A DNA stretch of 64,000 nucleotides, from contig JAMPIV010012210.1 of assembly GCA_024509875.1 (NCBI GenBank), positions 62,001 to 126,000 of the forward strand. The letters run 5' to 3'. Both the position numbers and the translations under genes were made by a program. The stretch is from Oreohelix idahoensis. Taxonomy: Eukaryota; Mollusca; Gastropoda; Stylommatophora; Oreohelicidae. The notes under the pieces are model-generated. The model saw only the letters and a program-made list of their open reading frames with translations. It had not been told where the DNA came from and made no database searches. Within the stretch, counting starts at the first letter, position 1. Each line of letters begins with the position of its first letter. Positions 47,040-58,919 of the stretch are shown one piece after another.

Positions 47040-47370
47040 CTCACAAATTTAACACTATACTATGCACACCTTTGTAGTCTAAACAACATCTGGAAGTCCT
47101 CTCAGTACAGCACAAGCACAAAATTAAGATTATATCAGAGCTGTGTGCTTTCTGTTCTTCTCTATGGTGCAGAATGCTGGAGAGTAACAGAGAAGGAAAT
47201 ATCAGAATTGTCCTCTTTTCACACAACCTGTCTAAGAAAAATTCTCTGAATCTTTCGGCCGAATACCATGACCAACAAAGATCTGCTTACTTGGAGCAGG
47301 CAAGAGGACATGCATACCATCATAGCTGGCAGACACTGAAGTTTGGTTGGCCATGTCCTCAGAAGAGACC
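47040..47370 (+). pseudogene. LINE E 3' part, left arm (first piece)
   Basis: Broken LINE C-terminal coding (LYGAECWRVTE-like, TCLRKILNLF-like, GHVLRRD-like), interrupted at 47379 by the solo-LTR-like element and resuming at 49589. RT is absent. Confidence 0.75.
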
Positions 47371-47378
47371 TTGATGCC

Positions 47379-49588
47379 TGTAGTGGTGTTGATGGTATTG
47401 TATGATGGTGATATTACTACATGTAATTGTATGAGGCCAGCTGTGAAGGCTCCTGAGATAAAATGTAGTTGAGAATTGTCAGAAGGCCTTTCTTGCTACC
47501 ACTACGACCTCACACTTAATTTTTTTTTTCTTAATGAATGTGGCTACGTAAAGTGTCTAGGGTACTGTTATGTAGTGTGGTGTGATAGTTTATAAATACA
47601 CCCACAGATATTTAAGAAGACTAATAATATTAACAAATATTAAAATACACTGAACTAACTCACGTGTGTAAAATTTGTGATAGAAGTATATTACATTTAT
47701 TTTGTTCTGGATCAAGTTTTATGTTGACCAGAACTTATTTAAAAAAAAGATTTAGAAATTATGAAAGAGATGCATGGAATATTATATCATAAATGCAATA
47801 GTGTACATATATCTGTACTATACTAGTTAGTTTTATTAAACTGTCCGAGTATTCATCTACTGGGAGGATATTTACTGTTTATGCTGTTGGGGTGGTCTCA
47901 TCACACCTGTCTATAATGACTACACAGTGTCCAGAAAATGGTGGGAATTTTCATTGGGATATTAGTAACTAAAAGTTGTTGGTGAATGTCCAGCAGACCA
48001 GAGGCTCACTCATCTTGTTGTAGCCCTGGTGCTGAAATCTTGTAGTCCCACCTCTCCGTGCTGGCGGGCAATAATGGTGGTCTCTGTCACAAGAACTGCA
48101 CAGATACACTCGAGTAAGTCACCAACCGAAGATACACTGCTTGGTTGACAACAGAAAACTCACAGCTCTGCAATCAAAGTATGGGCCATGTGTCAAAATC
48201 TATTCTTTACCCACGTCTGGACACCACAATGACGCAACAACCACATCATACAGACAGGTCAGATCTCTCTGACCAAACAGCACATTTACCATGGTGGGTT
48301 TACATCAGCTAGATCCTCCCAGACCATAGATTCTGAAAATTATTTATTAGTTGTCTGCCATAAAAGAGGATAGGCAATGTGCTTCATTATTATCAACATC
48401 CGATCTGTCTTGCCTAACACTTGCTGGCGTTTATGTACACTGTTAGTCCCTAGACCCTGACTTGGGCGGGGGGTCTAGAGCAAAATCCCTACTTGTTTGT
48501 AAGGCTAGATTATGATATGGCAGTATCAAATCTCTCGAACATGAAACAATATTCAAAATATATAAGGAAATAATTTCAATCTTACCAGATTATGAATAAA
48601 TACACAGAATTGCTAGCAAAGCTCAGCTGAGCTGCTGGCTCTAGTATGGCGTCCTTAAACTTTTTGTAATTTCTTTCCTATGGAATTCACCACACTTTAA
48701 AATCTGTGTTTATCAATGAACAACTATTGAGAAATGACCCCACATCCGCGTCTAAGCGCCGACAATATGCTTGTCTGTGGCCAATCACTGCCTAGGTTTT
48801 ATTTTTTTCAAATTTCCTACACTAAAGTCATATCAGTCATGCTTCAGTCAAGTATTGATGCTTATCTGTTAGTCTGTCCGTCTCTACTTGCGTTTTGACA
48901 AAAATGTACTTGTTTTTTGAACCAACCTTTCTCTCCCCATGCAAAATTTTGTCGTTAAAAGTTATTTTTAGACACAGCTTCCACCAATGTCCCTTCACTT
49001 CTATGCTAACCAAATTTGAACACCTGCGTCTAAAAGTCGTGTTTTTGTGTGCAAATAACGATATGTTAGATTCAATGCAGTCTGTGGCTGATGTAACCTA
49101 CACTGTCTTTTGTCATTATCTTCAATATTATCTATCCGTCTGTAAAATTAAGATCATATTATTTCATTGCTCAGAATAGGCCATCCGGCCAGCTAATTTT
49201 TATATTCCTAACATTAATATTAAGAAAAATTACTTTTTAAATTTTTGTAATTTTCCAACCATCCGCGTTCTGCCGCTCAATTCAAATCAAAAGCTTGGTA
49301 TCGCAAAAGCGTCCATTCCGTACCTCGTGTCAATTTGGGGAACGTAAATTTTTACTTTCCTCCATCCCCCCCAATTGCGTCTCCTTAGCCTGGCTACGCA
49401 ATCTTTCCAGTCATATTTTTTTCCTTTTTGATCCTCCGTTCTCCTCCTGTCTAGCAAGTCAATTTTATAGAGGGTGATGACCCGCGGTCTAGGCGATCAT
49501 GTACATCAGCAGCTTACGCATTATGTTTTTATCCTTAAATGTTATCTTTTGAGTATTTTACCGTTGTATCTCTGTCAATTTCACTACA
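47379..49588. mobile_element. Solo-LTR-like insertion, 2.21 kb
   Basis: It starts TGTAGTG and ends CACTACA (7-bp inverted ends with TG...CA). It is flanked by ATGCC at 47374-47378 and 49589-49593. The right arm of the palindrome shows the uninterrupted site. No ORF above 100 residues has a motif. TG...CA ends with a 5-bp duplication are typical of LTR elements. Confidence 0.8.
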
Positions 49589-49797
49589 ATGCCATCACAA
49601 GAACAGCTATGCTATGGACCCCTGATGGAAAACGTAAGAAAGGCCAACCAAAAACCACTTGGCAGAGGACTATGGAGGCTGAGATGCAAAGAATGAACCA
49701 GAGTTGGAGCAATGTAGAAATGATGGCTACCGACCGAGAAAAGTGGAATCAATTTATTGTTGCCCTACAAGACACCACCAGGCGTGATGGCCACTGA
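49589..49797 (+). pseudogene. LINE E C-terminus, left arm (second piece)
   Basis: It encodes RTAMLWTPDGKRKKGQPKTTWQRTMEAEMQ (quoted here only as landmarks GKRKKGQPKTTW and EAEMQRMNQSW). It ends at a stop after RRDGH. It is the continuation of the 47040-47370 piece. Confidence 0.85.
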
Positions 49798-50855
49798 CTG
49801 CTTTGACGGTCGGCGGCTAAGGATTAAAGAAGAAGAATGCATTCTTGAAAGCTTCCAAATGTCAATATTTTCATTCATCTTCTTTTTGTGTTCCTAACAG
49901 AGCATACAGCCACCATTACAGCTGGACCACTTGTTAGAAGCCTGTACCAAGCATTCACATACACTTGCAGCAGTGGAGTCTGTGACAATTTGTTTAACAT
50001 AATGAGGTAGCCAGCCCCACCCACAACCCCACAAGTCACTTTGTACGACACGCTCAAGAGTGCTGTAGGCATATTCTTTCTTTGTCTCTTCAGAGACCCA
50101 GGGGAATTACATGGGGCATAAATATTTGACATACCCCATTGTTTGTTTCCTGCTTCATTTCTGTAATTAGATGTGTGACATTAGATTCCATATTTCTTTC
50201 AACCTGAAGACAATGAAATATAGCAGATGATGGGTATCATTTTAAGACATACTACATATATTTACACCAATATCTAAGCAGCATTACCTCACAGCAATAA
50301 TCACTGTCAAATGGTAGGGCCTAATGAAACTGCATTAGCCATAAACAAATATGCTTTTTTAAATGAAATACTTTATCATTTTCCATTTCTTCATTCTCTC
50401 CTTTCCTTTTTCACTTTCAATATTTCTGTGACCCAAAGTTACTATCTTCCTCTATCCCCACATCTGTTTAATGCATTTCGCACCAGTAGTGAAAATACCC
50501 TAATCCTCAAAGTTATCTCCAAACTTAAAAATAAAGGAGATCACAGGGGATGATTTGGTAGATCTTTATAATAGAAATTAAAAAAAATGATAGCAAGCTA
50601 AGGACTTACTCTTTCTCAAAGGCATTAAAAAGTGTAATATCCCCAGGATTAAAGGTACTTATTCTGTGTTTCCATTGATATCCTATGAGAAGCCCTAATA
50701 AAATTCACTTTATTTATGAACTGCATAAGATAAGAATGGGATCCTTTAATTGAAGTGACGTTATCATTTGGTAAAATGTAATTTAGTTCCAATTTGTCAA
50801 TGCCTTGTTGAAAGAATTGCAGTAAGAGGGTTATGCTGCAGAGATGCAAGTAACT
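49798..50855. other. Palindrome left arm, non-coding
   Basis: Mirrored by about 59712-60750. Frames such as 50311-50553 are kept in both arms because the DNA is duplicated. There is no motif in them. Confidence 0.6.
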
Positions 50856-51794
50856 TTCTGAGGGCAGGAAAATCAGCACACCCCAAACCGAGTAAACCTG
50901 GTAGCAGTTTACCATCTCTTCTTGACTGTGCAAACGACTGGGAGATGGCGGTAGACCTACCTGGACGAGGGGCATATCCAGAGAGTATCAGAAAATCGCG
51001 GAGGCTGCCGGATATAGTGCTTCATTCTTCAGCAACGCTTCAGCTCATACTGATTGAACTGACCGTGCCATTTGAATCCAGATTAGACGAGCAACATTCG
51101 TTCAAAGCGGCCAAGTATAGTGATCTGGCCGCGGATCTGAGACACGATGGGTTCACTGCAAGGGTCATGGCTGTTGAAGTGGGCGCAAGAGGACTTGTGG
51201 CTGCATCAGTGTATGATCTATTGAAACTGTTGGGGCTGAAGGGACAGGCGAGAACAAGGGCACTGAAGAGGCTTAGTGAAACTGCCGAAAAGGCATCAGG
51301 CTGGCTGTGGAACAACCGCAATGGGCAATGGAAATCGTGACAATAAACGCTGCGGTACAGAAAACACCAGGAATTTTTCTAAGTCCACATAACGCTGAGT
51401 TTTGTGGTGTACTATTGAGCGGGCTGTGACTGAGGGGCAACAGGCGATGTATATTATAGGAGGTGTCAGTGTCAGAATTTCAGTGGCTAGGCTCGGCGGC
51501 TTCGCGATGGTGTCTCAGTGTGTGCGACGGAACGAACGGAATAATTTGTCTTCTCTTCACAATTGCCTCCACGGCTGGCGGAGTTGTGGATTAAAGTTGC
51601 TACCATAAGTGAAATGGGTTCATTTTGGATACAAGACAACAGGAGGCTGATACGCTTGGGAGACATGACCCAAGTGGGCCCGCTCCCCTTAGAGTGTAAA
51701 GGAGTATACTGGGCCGAAACACTTGTCCGATGTGGGGCCTATTCTGATGATCAGATTGCCTCCTGTTGTATCGCTCTGTAAAGAGTTTCCTATC
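50856..51794 (+). mobile_element. R2-like LINE 3' fragment inserted in left arm
   Basis: The right arm lacks this segment: its sequence joins across what corresponds to 50855 and 51795. The exact target duplication is unclear. It contains the endonuclease-like coding end and about 450 bp of 3' UTR. Confidence 0.8.
50858..51340 (+). pseudogene. Restriction-like endonuclease C-terminus of a non-LTR element
   Basis: The frame runs FLRAGKSAHPK, CANDWEMAVDLPGRG, RRLPDIVLHS and LIELTVPFE. It ends with AAKYSDLAADLRHDGF, VEVGARG and EKASGWLWNN. PD-x(n)-E-x-T resembles the PD-(D/E)xK nuclease core in the tail of R2/HERO-type elements. The open frame extends upstream to an ATG at 50768, but those first 29 codons are host flank also present in the right arm. 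The apparent 190-residue protein is therefore a fusion artefact. Confidence 0.6.
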
Positions 51795-52575
51795 ATAAGC
51801 TGCACTTCTTGGAAATTTTTTTATACTCTGGAACCTGCAACAGATATGACTGTATCAAGGCAGATCTTTAGAGAGCTAAGTTGTTCTAATGTAGATGCTC
51901 ACATCACATAGGTTGCATGCCGCTGATCTAGTCTATGTTCTAAAACCATAAAGTGACTTATGTTACTGTTTTAGCAATCAATCTGAGCGAAGTTAAACAG
52001 CATGTGTACATGCTTTGGCATTTTTATCATAGTTTTGTAACGAATCACCAAATTTTGGTTTTCTTTAAATTACCACAGACATGTGACAAGTCAAGCATCC
52101 ACAAATTCTAAGTCTCCAGAGAAAATGAATGTGTCACATTTACTTAAAATCATATTCGACAATTAAGAGAACTGAGTTCCTCCATGCATTTCCAACCTGT
52201 TGCGTACCTACTGGTATTAATGAACCTATCTTCTGAGCTGTTAACTTTTACCAAGCAAATGCTGAAATGCAGGATGAGTTGTCTAACATAATTTTGGTCA
52301 TATAATTTAGTCTTAGTTCCTTTCTCCAAAGTGAGGACTCCTAAGGCCACCTCCACAGCAACCCTCAATGTTGATCTGATTGCACCTGTAACTGTACATA
52401 ATGCTTGGTGCTGAATTCTATCGCATTTTGAACTAGGGGAAGAACGATTTCCTGCACGCTGCCATATTGTGACTCCGTAAGATGTGTATGTATGTAGTGC
52501 GGTGTGTTTGCACGTAACTTAATTTTCGTGAGTACGATTTATTACGGAATTAAAGATTGTATGTGTTGTGTGTAT
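51795..52575. other. Palindrome left arm, non-coding
   Basis: Mirrored by about 58920-59690. No coding motif. Confidence 0.6.
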
Positions 52576-52583
52576 CATAATTG

Positions 52584-52720
52584 GTTAAAATCGCAGTGAC
52601 TGGCGCCAAATATTCTGTAGTGAATATGTGTATTTTAGGGTTAGGATTAGGGCCTAACCCTAAATGTAAAATACATATATTCACTGCGGAGAGTTCGGCG
52701 ACTGTCCTTGCGATTTTACC
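52584..52720. mobile_element. 137-bp MITE with TTAGGG-like stem (left arm)
   Basis: The 8-bp CATAATTG lies at 52576-52583 and 52721-52728. Terminal inverted repeats are GTTAAAATCGCAGTGACTGG and, from the right, GGTAAAATCGCAAGGACAGT. The core reads ttagggttaggattagggcc and then taaccctaaa. The 8-bp duplication suggests a hAT-type non-autonomous element. Confidence 0.9.
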
Positions 52721-52792
52721 CATAATTGTTACCTATAAGTTGTGTAAATGGATATTGTTCGCTCATTTTAGTTGAAATTTTATTACGAGCAA

Positions 52793-55700
52793 TACAAGAG
52801 AGAAAACTGGACTGATTCTAAAGGCGACGAACTGGAACGGACTACGGACTACGACTTATGGAACTTGGAACACAAGAAGTATAAATGGGAAGGAAGACGA
52901 GCTGGTGGAAGAGATGAGGAAAGCAAAACTAGAAATCCTGGCTATAACGGAAACAAAGAAAAAAGGACAAGGAGTCATAGATCTCGACGGCAACATGCTG
53001 CTCTACAGTGGTGTACCCATATCTGAAAGAGCTAAAGGGGGCATGGGTTGCATTGTGGCCCAAAATCAAAAAGATAGTATCAAGGGATGGAACTTTGTCT
53101 CGGAGCGCATTATGGTTGTAAAACTAAAAGAAGGGGAAACCATAATCAACCTGGTCATAGTGTATGGGCCAAATGAGGATGAGAGAGCAGAGGTCAAGGA
53201 GGAATTCTTCGAGCTGCTTCAAAGGACAGTGGATGACTGCCTAGATGAGGTTATAATGCTCGGAGATTTTAATGCCAGAGTTGGAAATGATCATGCTAGA
53301 TGGGGTGGAGTTATCGGAAGATATGGAGAAGATACTCTCAATGACAACGGAAAGTGACTCCTTAGATTCTGCAGTGAGCAGAATCTGATCATTACAAACA
53401 CAAAGTTCCCCCATAAGCGCATACATGCATACACTAGATGTGAACCAACAAAGAATGAGAAGTCAGTGATCGACTATGCCATTGTTAGGAGAAGCTCATT
53501 CAAATATGTCCGAGATGCAAGAGTCTGGAGGGGGCCAGAGATTGGAAGTGATCACTACCTGTTAACAATGAAACGAACAACTGAAATAGTTGCTCAGCCT
53601 AGGAACTGCCCAACATCTTGCAAGAAACCAAGTAAACGAGCAGGAGAAATGAGCATTAGGACCTACAAGCTGAGAGAGCCAGAAATTAAGACCAGATATC
53701 AGGGGCTTATTGCTGCAGTGGTGAGCAAGACAGAAGAACGACCTGATGACTTGGAAACCCTCTGGATTAAATTCAAGGATATCATAAAGACAGCTGCTGC
53801 AGAAGCATGTGGTGAAGTCCGACTTGGGACACCTTGGTGGACAGAGGAAGTCAAAGAGAAAATAAGAGAGAAGAAAATGGCATGGAAACAATACTTAGGA
53901 GCTAAAAACACAACAGGACAAATGGAAAAATATAGAGAATATGTGACACTCAGAACAGAAGCAAAGAACAAAGTGCTAGCAGCAAAACAGAAGTCCTGGG
54001 AAGAATTTGGAGAAAAGCTAGGAAAAGATGCACAAGAAAACCAGAAATTGTTCTATAAGACCCTAAAGAACATGAGGAAGGAAAAACAATGCCCTCTCAA
54101 ATTTATAAAGGACAAGCAAGACAAATTGCTTACTGTCCCGAAGGAAGTAATGGAAAGATGGAAAGAATATTTCTCAGAACTCCTTGATGGTGAGCAAGGT
54201 CAAGCATCAGAAACGATAACCACTAACACAAAAGATGAAACAAATGGTGATGAAGATGACATAAAGATGGAAGAACTGAAGGCAGCACTGGAGAAAATCA
54301 AGATGGGCAAAGCAGCAGGGCATGATGGTATAACACCAGAAATGGTTAAGTACATGGGAGCATCAGGCAACTTATTACTCTTAAGGGTCCTACAAGCAGC
54401 ATGATGCAACAAGACCATACCAAAGGATTGGGAGATTGCCATCATAACACCAATTTTCAAAAAGGGTGACAATCGACAGTGTGGAAACCATAGAGGCATA
54501 TCCCTTCTCAGTGTCCCTGGTAAAATCTACTCTAGAATCCTAGAGCAGAGACTCCGACGCCTAGCTGAGCCACAATTGGATGAGGTTCAGTGCGGATTCC
54601 GAGCAAACCGAAGTACTCAAGATCTAATCTTCACACTCAGACAGCTGAGTGAAAAGGCCCTTGAGTATAAGAGTGAGATCCATCTTTGTTTTATAGATCT
54701 GGAAAAGGCGTTTGACAGGGTCCCCTGGAGCAAACTTTGGGACTGTTTGGCAAGGAAGAATATTCCAGCACCTCTAATTCATGCTATACAGAGCTTCGAC
54801 AAGTCTTGCAGAAATTATGTGAGGACAGCAAACCATAAGTCAGAAGAGTTCAGGACCACCACTGGTGTAAGACAAGGTGATATCCTATCACCTTACCTCT
54901 TCATACTCCTTATGGACGATGTCATCAAGGCATGTAAGGAGAGAACAAGAAAGTATTCAGTGGGGTACTGGAAGATGAAACAGGTCTATATTTCGGAGCT
55001 GGCATTTGCTGATGATGTTGCTCTGATTGCTAAATGAGAGGCACATCTCCAATCCAACCTGCAAGTCTGGAAGGAAGAGCTGGAGAAGAGAGGGATGGTC
55101 ATAAGCAGCTCTAAAACAAAATCCATGGTGATATCACGAGAAGAAAGAAAACATCAGATTAAGCTGGGAGAACAGGTCCTGGAGCAGGTCGACCATTTTA
55201 AATACCTCGGAGCTTTTATAGACCGAAAGGGAGGCATCAAAGAAGAGTTTGCTACTCAAAAAGCAGCAGCTGGGAGACTTTTTCAGGCCATAAATCGAGG
55301 ATTCCTCAGCAAGAGAGAGGTTGGTAAGAAAACAAAGATGGCTGTATACCGCTCCACCTATGTCCCAGTCTTGACATATGGATGCGAGTCATGGGCAATG
55401 ACTACAGCCCATAAAAGCCAGATCCAAACCTCACAAATGAGGTATCTGAGGAAAGTGGTTGAAGTAACAAGAAGAGACATGGTATGCAACCAGACGATAC
55501 GTCAAGGCCTTAAATCCTACCCCCTGCAGACCCAAGTAGAACAGCCCCAATTAAGATGGTTTGGCCATGTCTGCAGAATGGGAGAAGATCGGATACCACG
55601 ACAAGCATGGGAAACAAAGAGCCAAGGATCCAGACCCCGAGGACGACCCAGAGTCCGCTGGGAAGACAACATTAGACAATCTTTGAAGGACCGAGGACTA

Positions 55701-55805
55701 GAATGGAACCAGGCCAGGAGGAAGACAGCCGATAGGATAGTCTGGCGCTCTCTCTTCCAAACCTCTACACCCCGCGGTAGAAGGAGAATGACTAAGTAAG
55801 TAAGT
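52793..55805 (+). mobile_element. LINE A copy 2, nearly intact, AAGT tail
   Basis: It is inserted in the left palindrome arm; the mirrored position near 58720 lacks it. The tail is aagtaagtaagta (55793-55805). Length is about 3.0 kb, the usual size for a compact single-ORF APE/RT element. About 21 bp present at the right-arm site are replaced. Confidence 0.93.
52905..55799 (+). pseudogene. LINE A endonuclease-reverse transcriptase, one frame with three TGA stops
   Basis: One reading frame runs for 965 codons without a frameshift, broken only by TGA at 53355, 54402 and 55035. Endonuclease motifs are ILAITETK, VYGPN, LGDFNARVG and GSDHYLL. RT motifs are HDGITPEMVK, NHRGISLLSVPGKI, CGFRANRSTQD, FIDLEKAFDRVPW, GVRQGDILSPYLFILLMDD and FADDVALIAK. 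The C-terminal part has LTYGCESW, LRWFGHVCRMG and GRPRVRWEDN. The same frame extends upstream of the first Met through TYGTWNTRSINGKEDELVEE, so translation may start outside ATG 52905. Homologous copies read Trp at the second stop and Ser at the third. The first stop is shared with copy 1. Confidence 0.93.
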
Positions 55806-58723
55806 ATATATTGTGTGGAAGTGATACGCTCACTTGTCCGCGTGAATAACTTTAGGGGAAAATGGCAGACAGTGAGAAATTATTCTTCCCATTTACCCGA
55901 ATTTAATATTGTGACTGTGCTGCAGAGTCATAGACTATGCTTCCATAATCTCGTTTACCTCGAATGAAAGATTAATAAAACATGATTGTCAATTACCTCT
56001 GAGGTTAATGCAAGTTTGTGAAATACACAACAGTTGGTTGTAACACAGAATCGGAATACTCTTCATTTAGAGAAATACACAATGTTCATATGCAAGGCTG
56101 CCACTCAAGTTCTAGAGATAAACCCAGATTTTCTTCTAAAAAAGCCCCTAGAAATACCCATATTATTGTATGCCTCAAATACACGGGATAGACTAGTGCC
56201 CTATATTCTATAGAGAGTTACGCCAACTAAAATTTGGCCGCCATTTTCGGCTTTACCCGTATTGTAGGAAAATGGACTCAATCGCTAGTTTCAGACCCAA
56301 TTCGCATTTTCGTTTAGGTTAACTAATAATGTGAAATAAAATTAGATGCAAATACAGTAGCACATATTTGTACTATTATTTGTATTTCAACTAACATAAC
56401 AAAAAGAAGAAAAATAGTTTACTTACCGGTTTGTTGAATAGAATCAGTAACGTGAATTTTTAACACATACTCCGTTAAATTTCATATTTGGTCAGAATTC
56501 CACTATTTGGCAACAAATAATACGTTAGAATTGCAACACTTAGCAAAACATACTCCCCTCGAATTGAACTATTTACCTAGTTTGAAATGTGGAAACTGGT
56601 GAATGACTGTTGTAGACACTGACAGTTTTACTATATCCAGATGATCACATCAATTTTTGTTTTCATTAAAAATGCGACAATGTACAGATAGTTTTAACAA
56701 AATCTAATTACATGCGTTGGACCGGAGATTTTATTATAATTATATTATACAAAATATAATATAATATAATTATAATAAAATCTATTACTTGTACTATTAT
56801 TTGTATTTCAACTAACATAACAAAAAGAAGAAAAATAGTTTACTTACCGGTTTGTTGAATAGAATCAGTAGCGTGAATTTTTAACACATACTCCGTTAAA
56901 TTTTATATTTGGTCAGAATTCCACTATTTGGCAACAAATAATACGTTAGAATTGCAACACTTAGCAAAACATACTCCCCTCGAATTGAACTATTTACCTA
57001 GTTTGAAATGTGGAAACTGGTGAATGACTGTTGTAGACACTGACAGTTTTACTATATCCAGATGATCACATCAATTTTTGTTTTCATTAAAAATGCGACA
57101 ATGTACAGATAGTTTTAACAAAATCTAATTACATGCATTGGACCGGAGATTTTATTATAATTATATTATACAAAATATAATATAATATAATTATAATAAA
57201 ATCTCCGGTCCAACGCATGTAATTAGATTTTGTTAAAACTATCTGTACATTGTCGCATTTTTAATGAAAACAAAAATTGATGTGATCATCTGGATATAGT
57301 AAAACTGTCAGTGTCTACAACAGTCATTCACCAGTTTCCACATTTCAAACTAGGTAAATAGTTCAATTCGAGGGGAGTATGTTTTGCTAAGTGTTGCAAT
57401 TCTACGTATTATTTGTTGCCAAATAGTGGAATTCTGACCAAATATGAAATTTAACGGAGTATGTGTTAAAAATTCACGCTACTGATTCTATTCAACAAAC
57501 CGGTAAGTAAACTATTTTTCTTCTTTTTGTTATGTTAGTTGAAATACAAATAATAGTACAAATATGTGCTACTGTATTTGCATCTAATTTTATTTCAAAT
57601 TATTAGTTAACCTAAACGAAAATGCGAATTGGGTCTGAAACTAGCGATTGAGTCCATTTTCCTACAATACGGGTAAAGCCGAAAATGGCGGCCAAATTTT
57701 AGTTGGCGTAACTCTCTATAGAATATAGGGCACTAGTCTATTATACAAAATATAATATAATATAATTATAATAAAATCTCCGGTCCAACGCATGTAATTA
57801 GATTTTGTTAAAACTATCTGTACATTGTCGCATTTTTAATGAAAACAAAAATTGATGTGATCATCTGGATATAGTAAAACTGTCAGTGTCTACAACAGTC
57901 ATTCACCAGTTTCCACATTTCAAACTAGGTAAATAGTTCAATTCGAGGGGAGTATGTTTTGCTAAGTGTTGCAATTCTAACGTATTATTTGTTGCCAAAT
58001 AGTGGAATTCTGACCAAATATGAAATTTAACGGAGTATGTGTTAAAAATTCACGTTACTGATTCTATTCAACAAACCAGTAAGTAAACTATTTTTCTTCT
58101 TTTTGTTATGTTAGTTGAAATACAAATAATAGTACAAATATGTGCTACTGTATTTGCATCTAATTTTATTTCAAATTATTAGTTAACCTAAACGAAAATG
58201 CGAATTGGGTCTGAAACTAGCGATTGAGTCCATTTTCCTGCAATACGGGAAAAGCCGAAAATGGCGGCCAAATTTTAGTTGGCGTAACTCTCTATAGAAT
58301 ATAGGGCACTAGTCTATCCCGTGTATTTGAGGCATACAATAATATGGGTATTTCTAGGGGCTTTTTAGAAGAAAATCTGGGTTTATCTCTAGAACTTGAG
58401 TGGCAGCCTTGCATATGAACATTGTGTATTTCTCTAAATGAAGAGTATTCCGATTCTGTGTTACAACCAACTGTTGTGTATTTCACAAACATGCATTAAC
58501 CTCAGAGGTAATTGACAATCATGTTTTATTAATCTTTCATTCGAGGTAAACGAGATTATGGAAGCATAGTCTATGACTCTGCAGCACAGTCACAATATTA
58601 AATTCGGGTAAATGGGAAGAATAATTTCTCATGTCTGCCATTTTCCCCTAAGGTTATTCACGCGGACAAGTGAGCGTTTCACTTCGACACAATGTAAAAC
58701 ACCCACTATTAAACAAATTTCAA
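55806..58723. repeat. Palindrome centre: four copies of a 0.54-kb unit U
   Basis: 55806-56188 mirrors 58318-58723. Between them U (ends ctccggtccaacgcatg and atagggcactagtctat) occurs as minus 56189-56730, minus 56783-57149 (lacking its distal part), plus 57201-57741, and plus 57777-58317. They are separated by the AT spacer tatacaaaatataatataat plus ataattataataaaatct. The symmetry point is between 57175 and 57176. No ORF is present. Confidence 0.93.
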
Positions 58724-58774
58724 CTAAAATGAGCGAACAATATCCATTTACACAACTTATAGGTAACAATTATG

Positions 58775-58911
58775 GGTAAAATCGCAAGGACAGTCGCCGA
58801 ACTCTCCGCAGTGAATATATGTATTTTACATTTAGGGTTAGGCCCTAATCCTAACCCTAAAATACACATATTCACTACGGAATATTTGGCGCCAGTCATT
58901 GCGATTTTAAC
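58775..58911. mobile_element. 137-bp MITE with TTAGGG-like stem (right arm)
   Basis: The mirror copy of 52584-52720, with CAATTATG duplications at 58767-58774 and 58912-58919. Because both arms have it with the same flank, it was inserted before the inverted duplication. Confidence 0.9.
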
Positions 58912-58919
58912 CAATTATG

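Noticed and set aside
52616..58870. TTAGGG words as a chromosome end or fusion point
   Set aside because: They are only a few units long, inside a 137-bp element with 8-bp target duplications.
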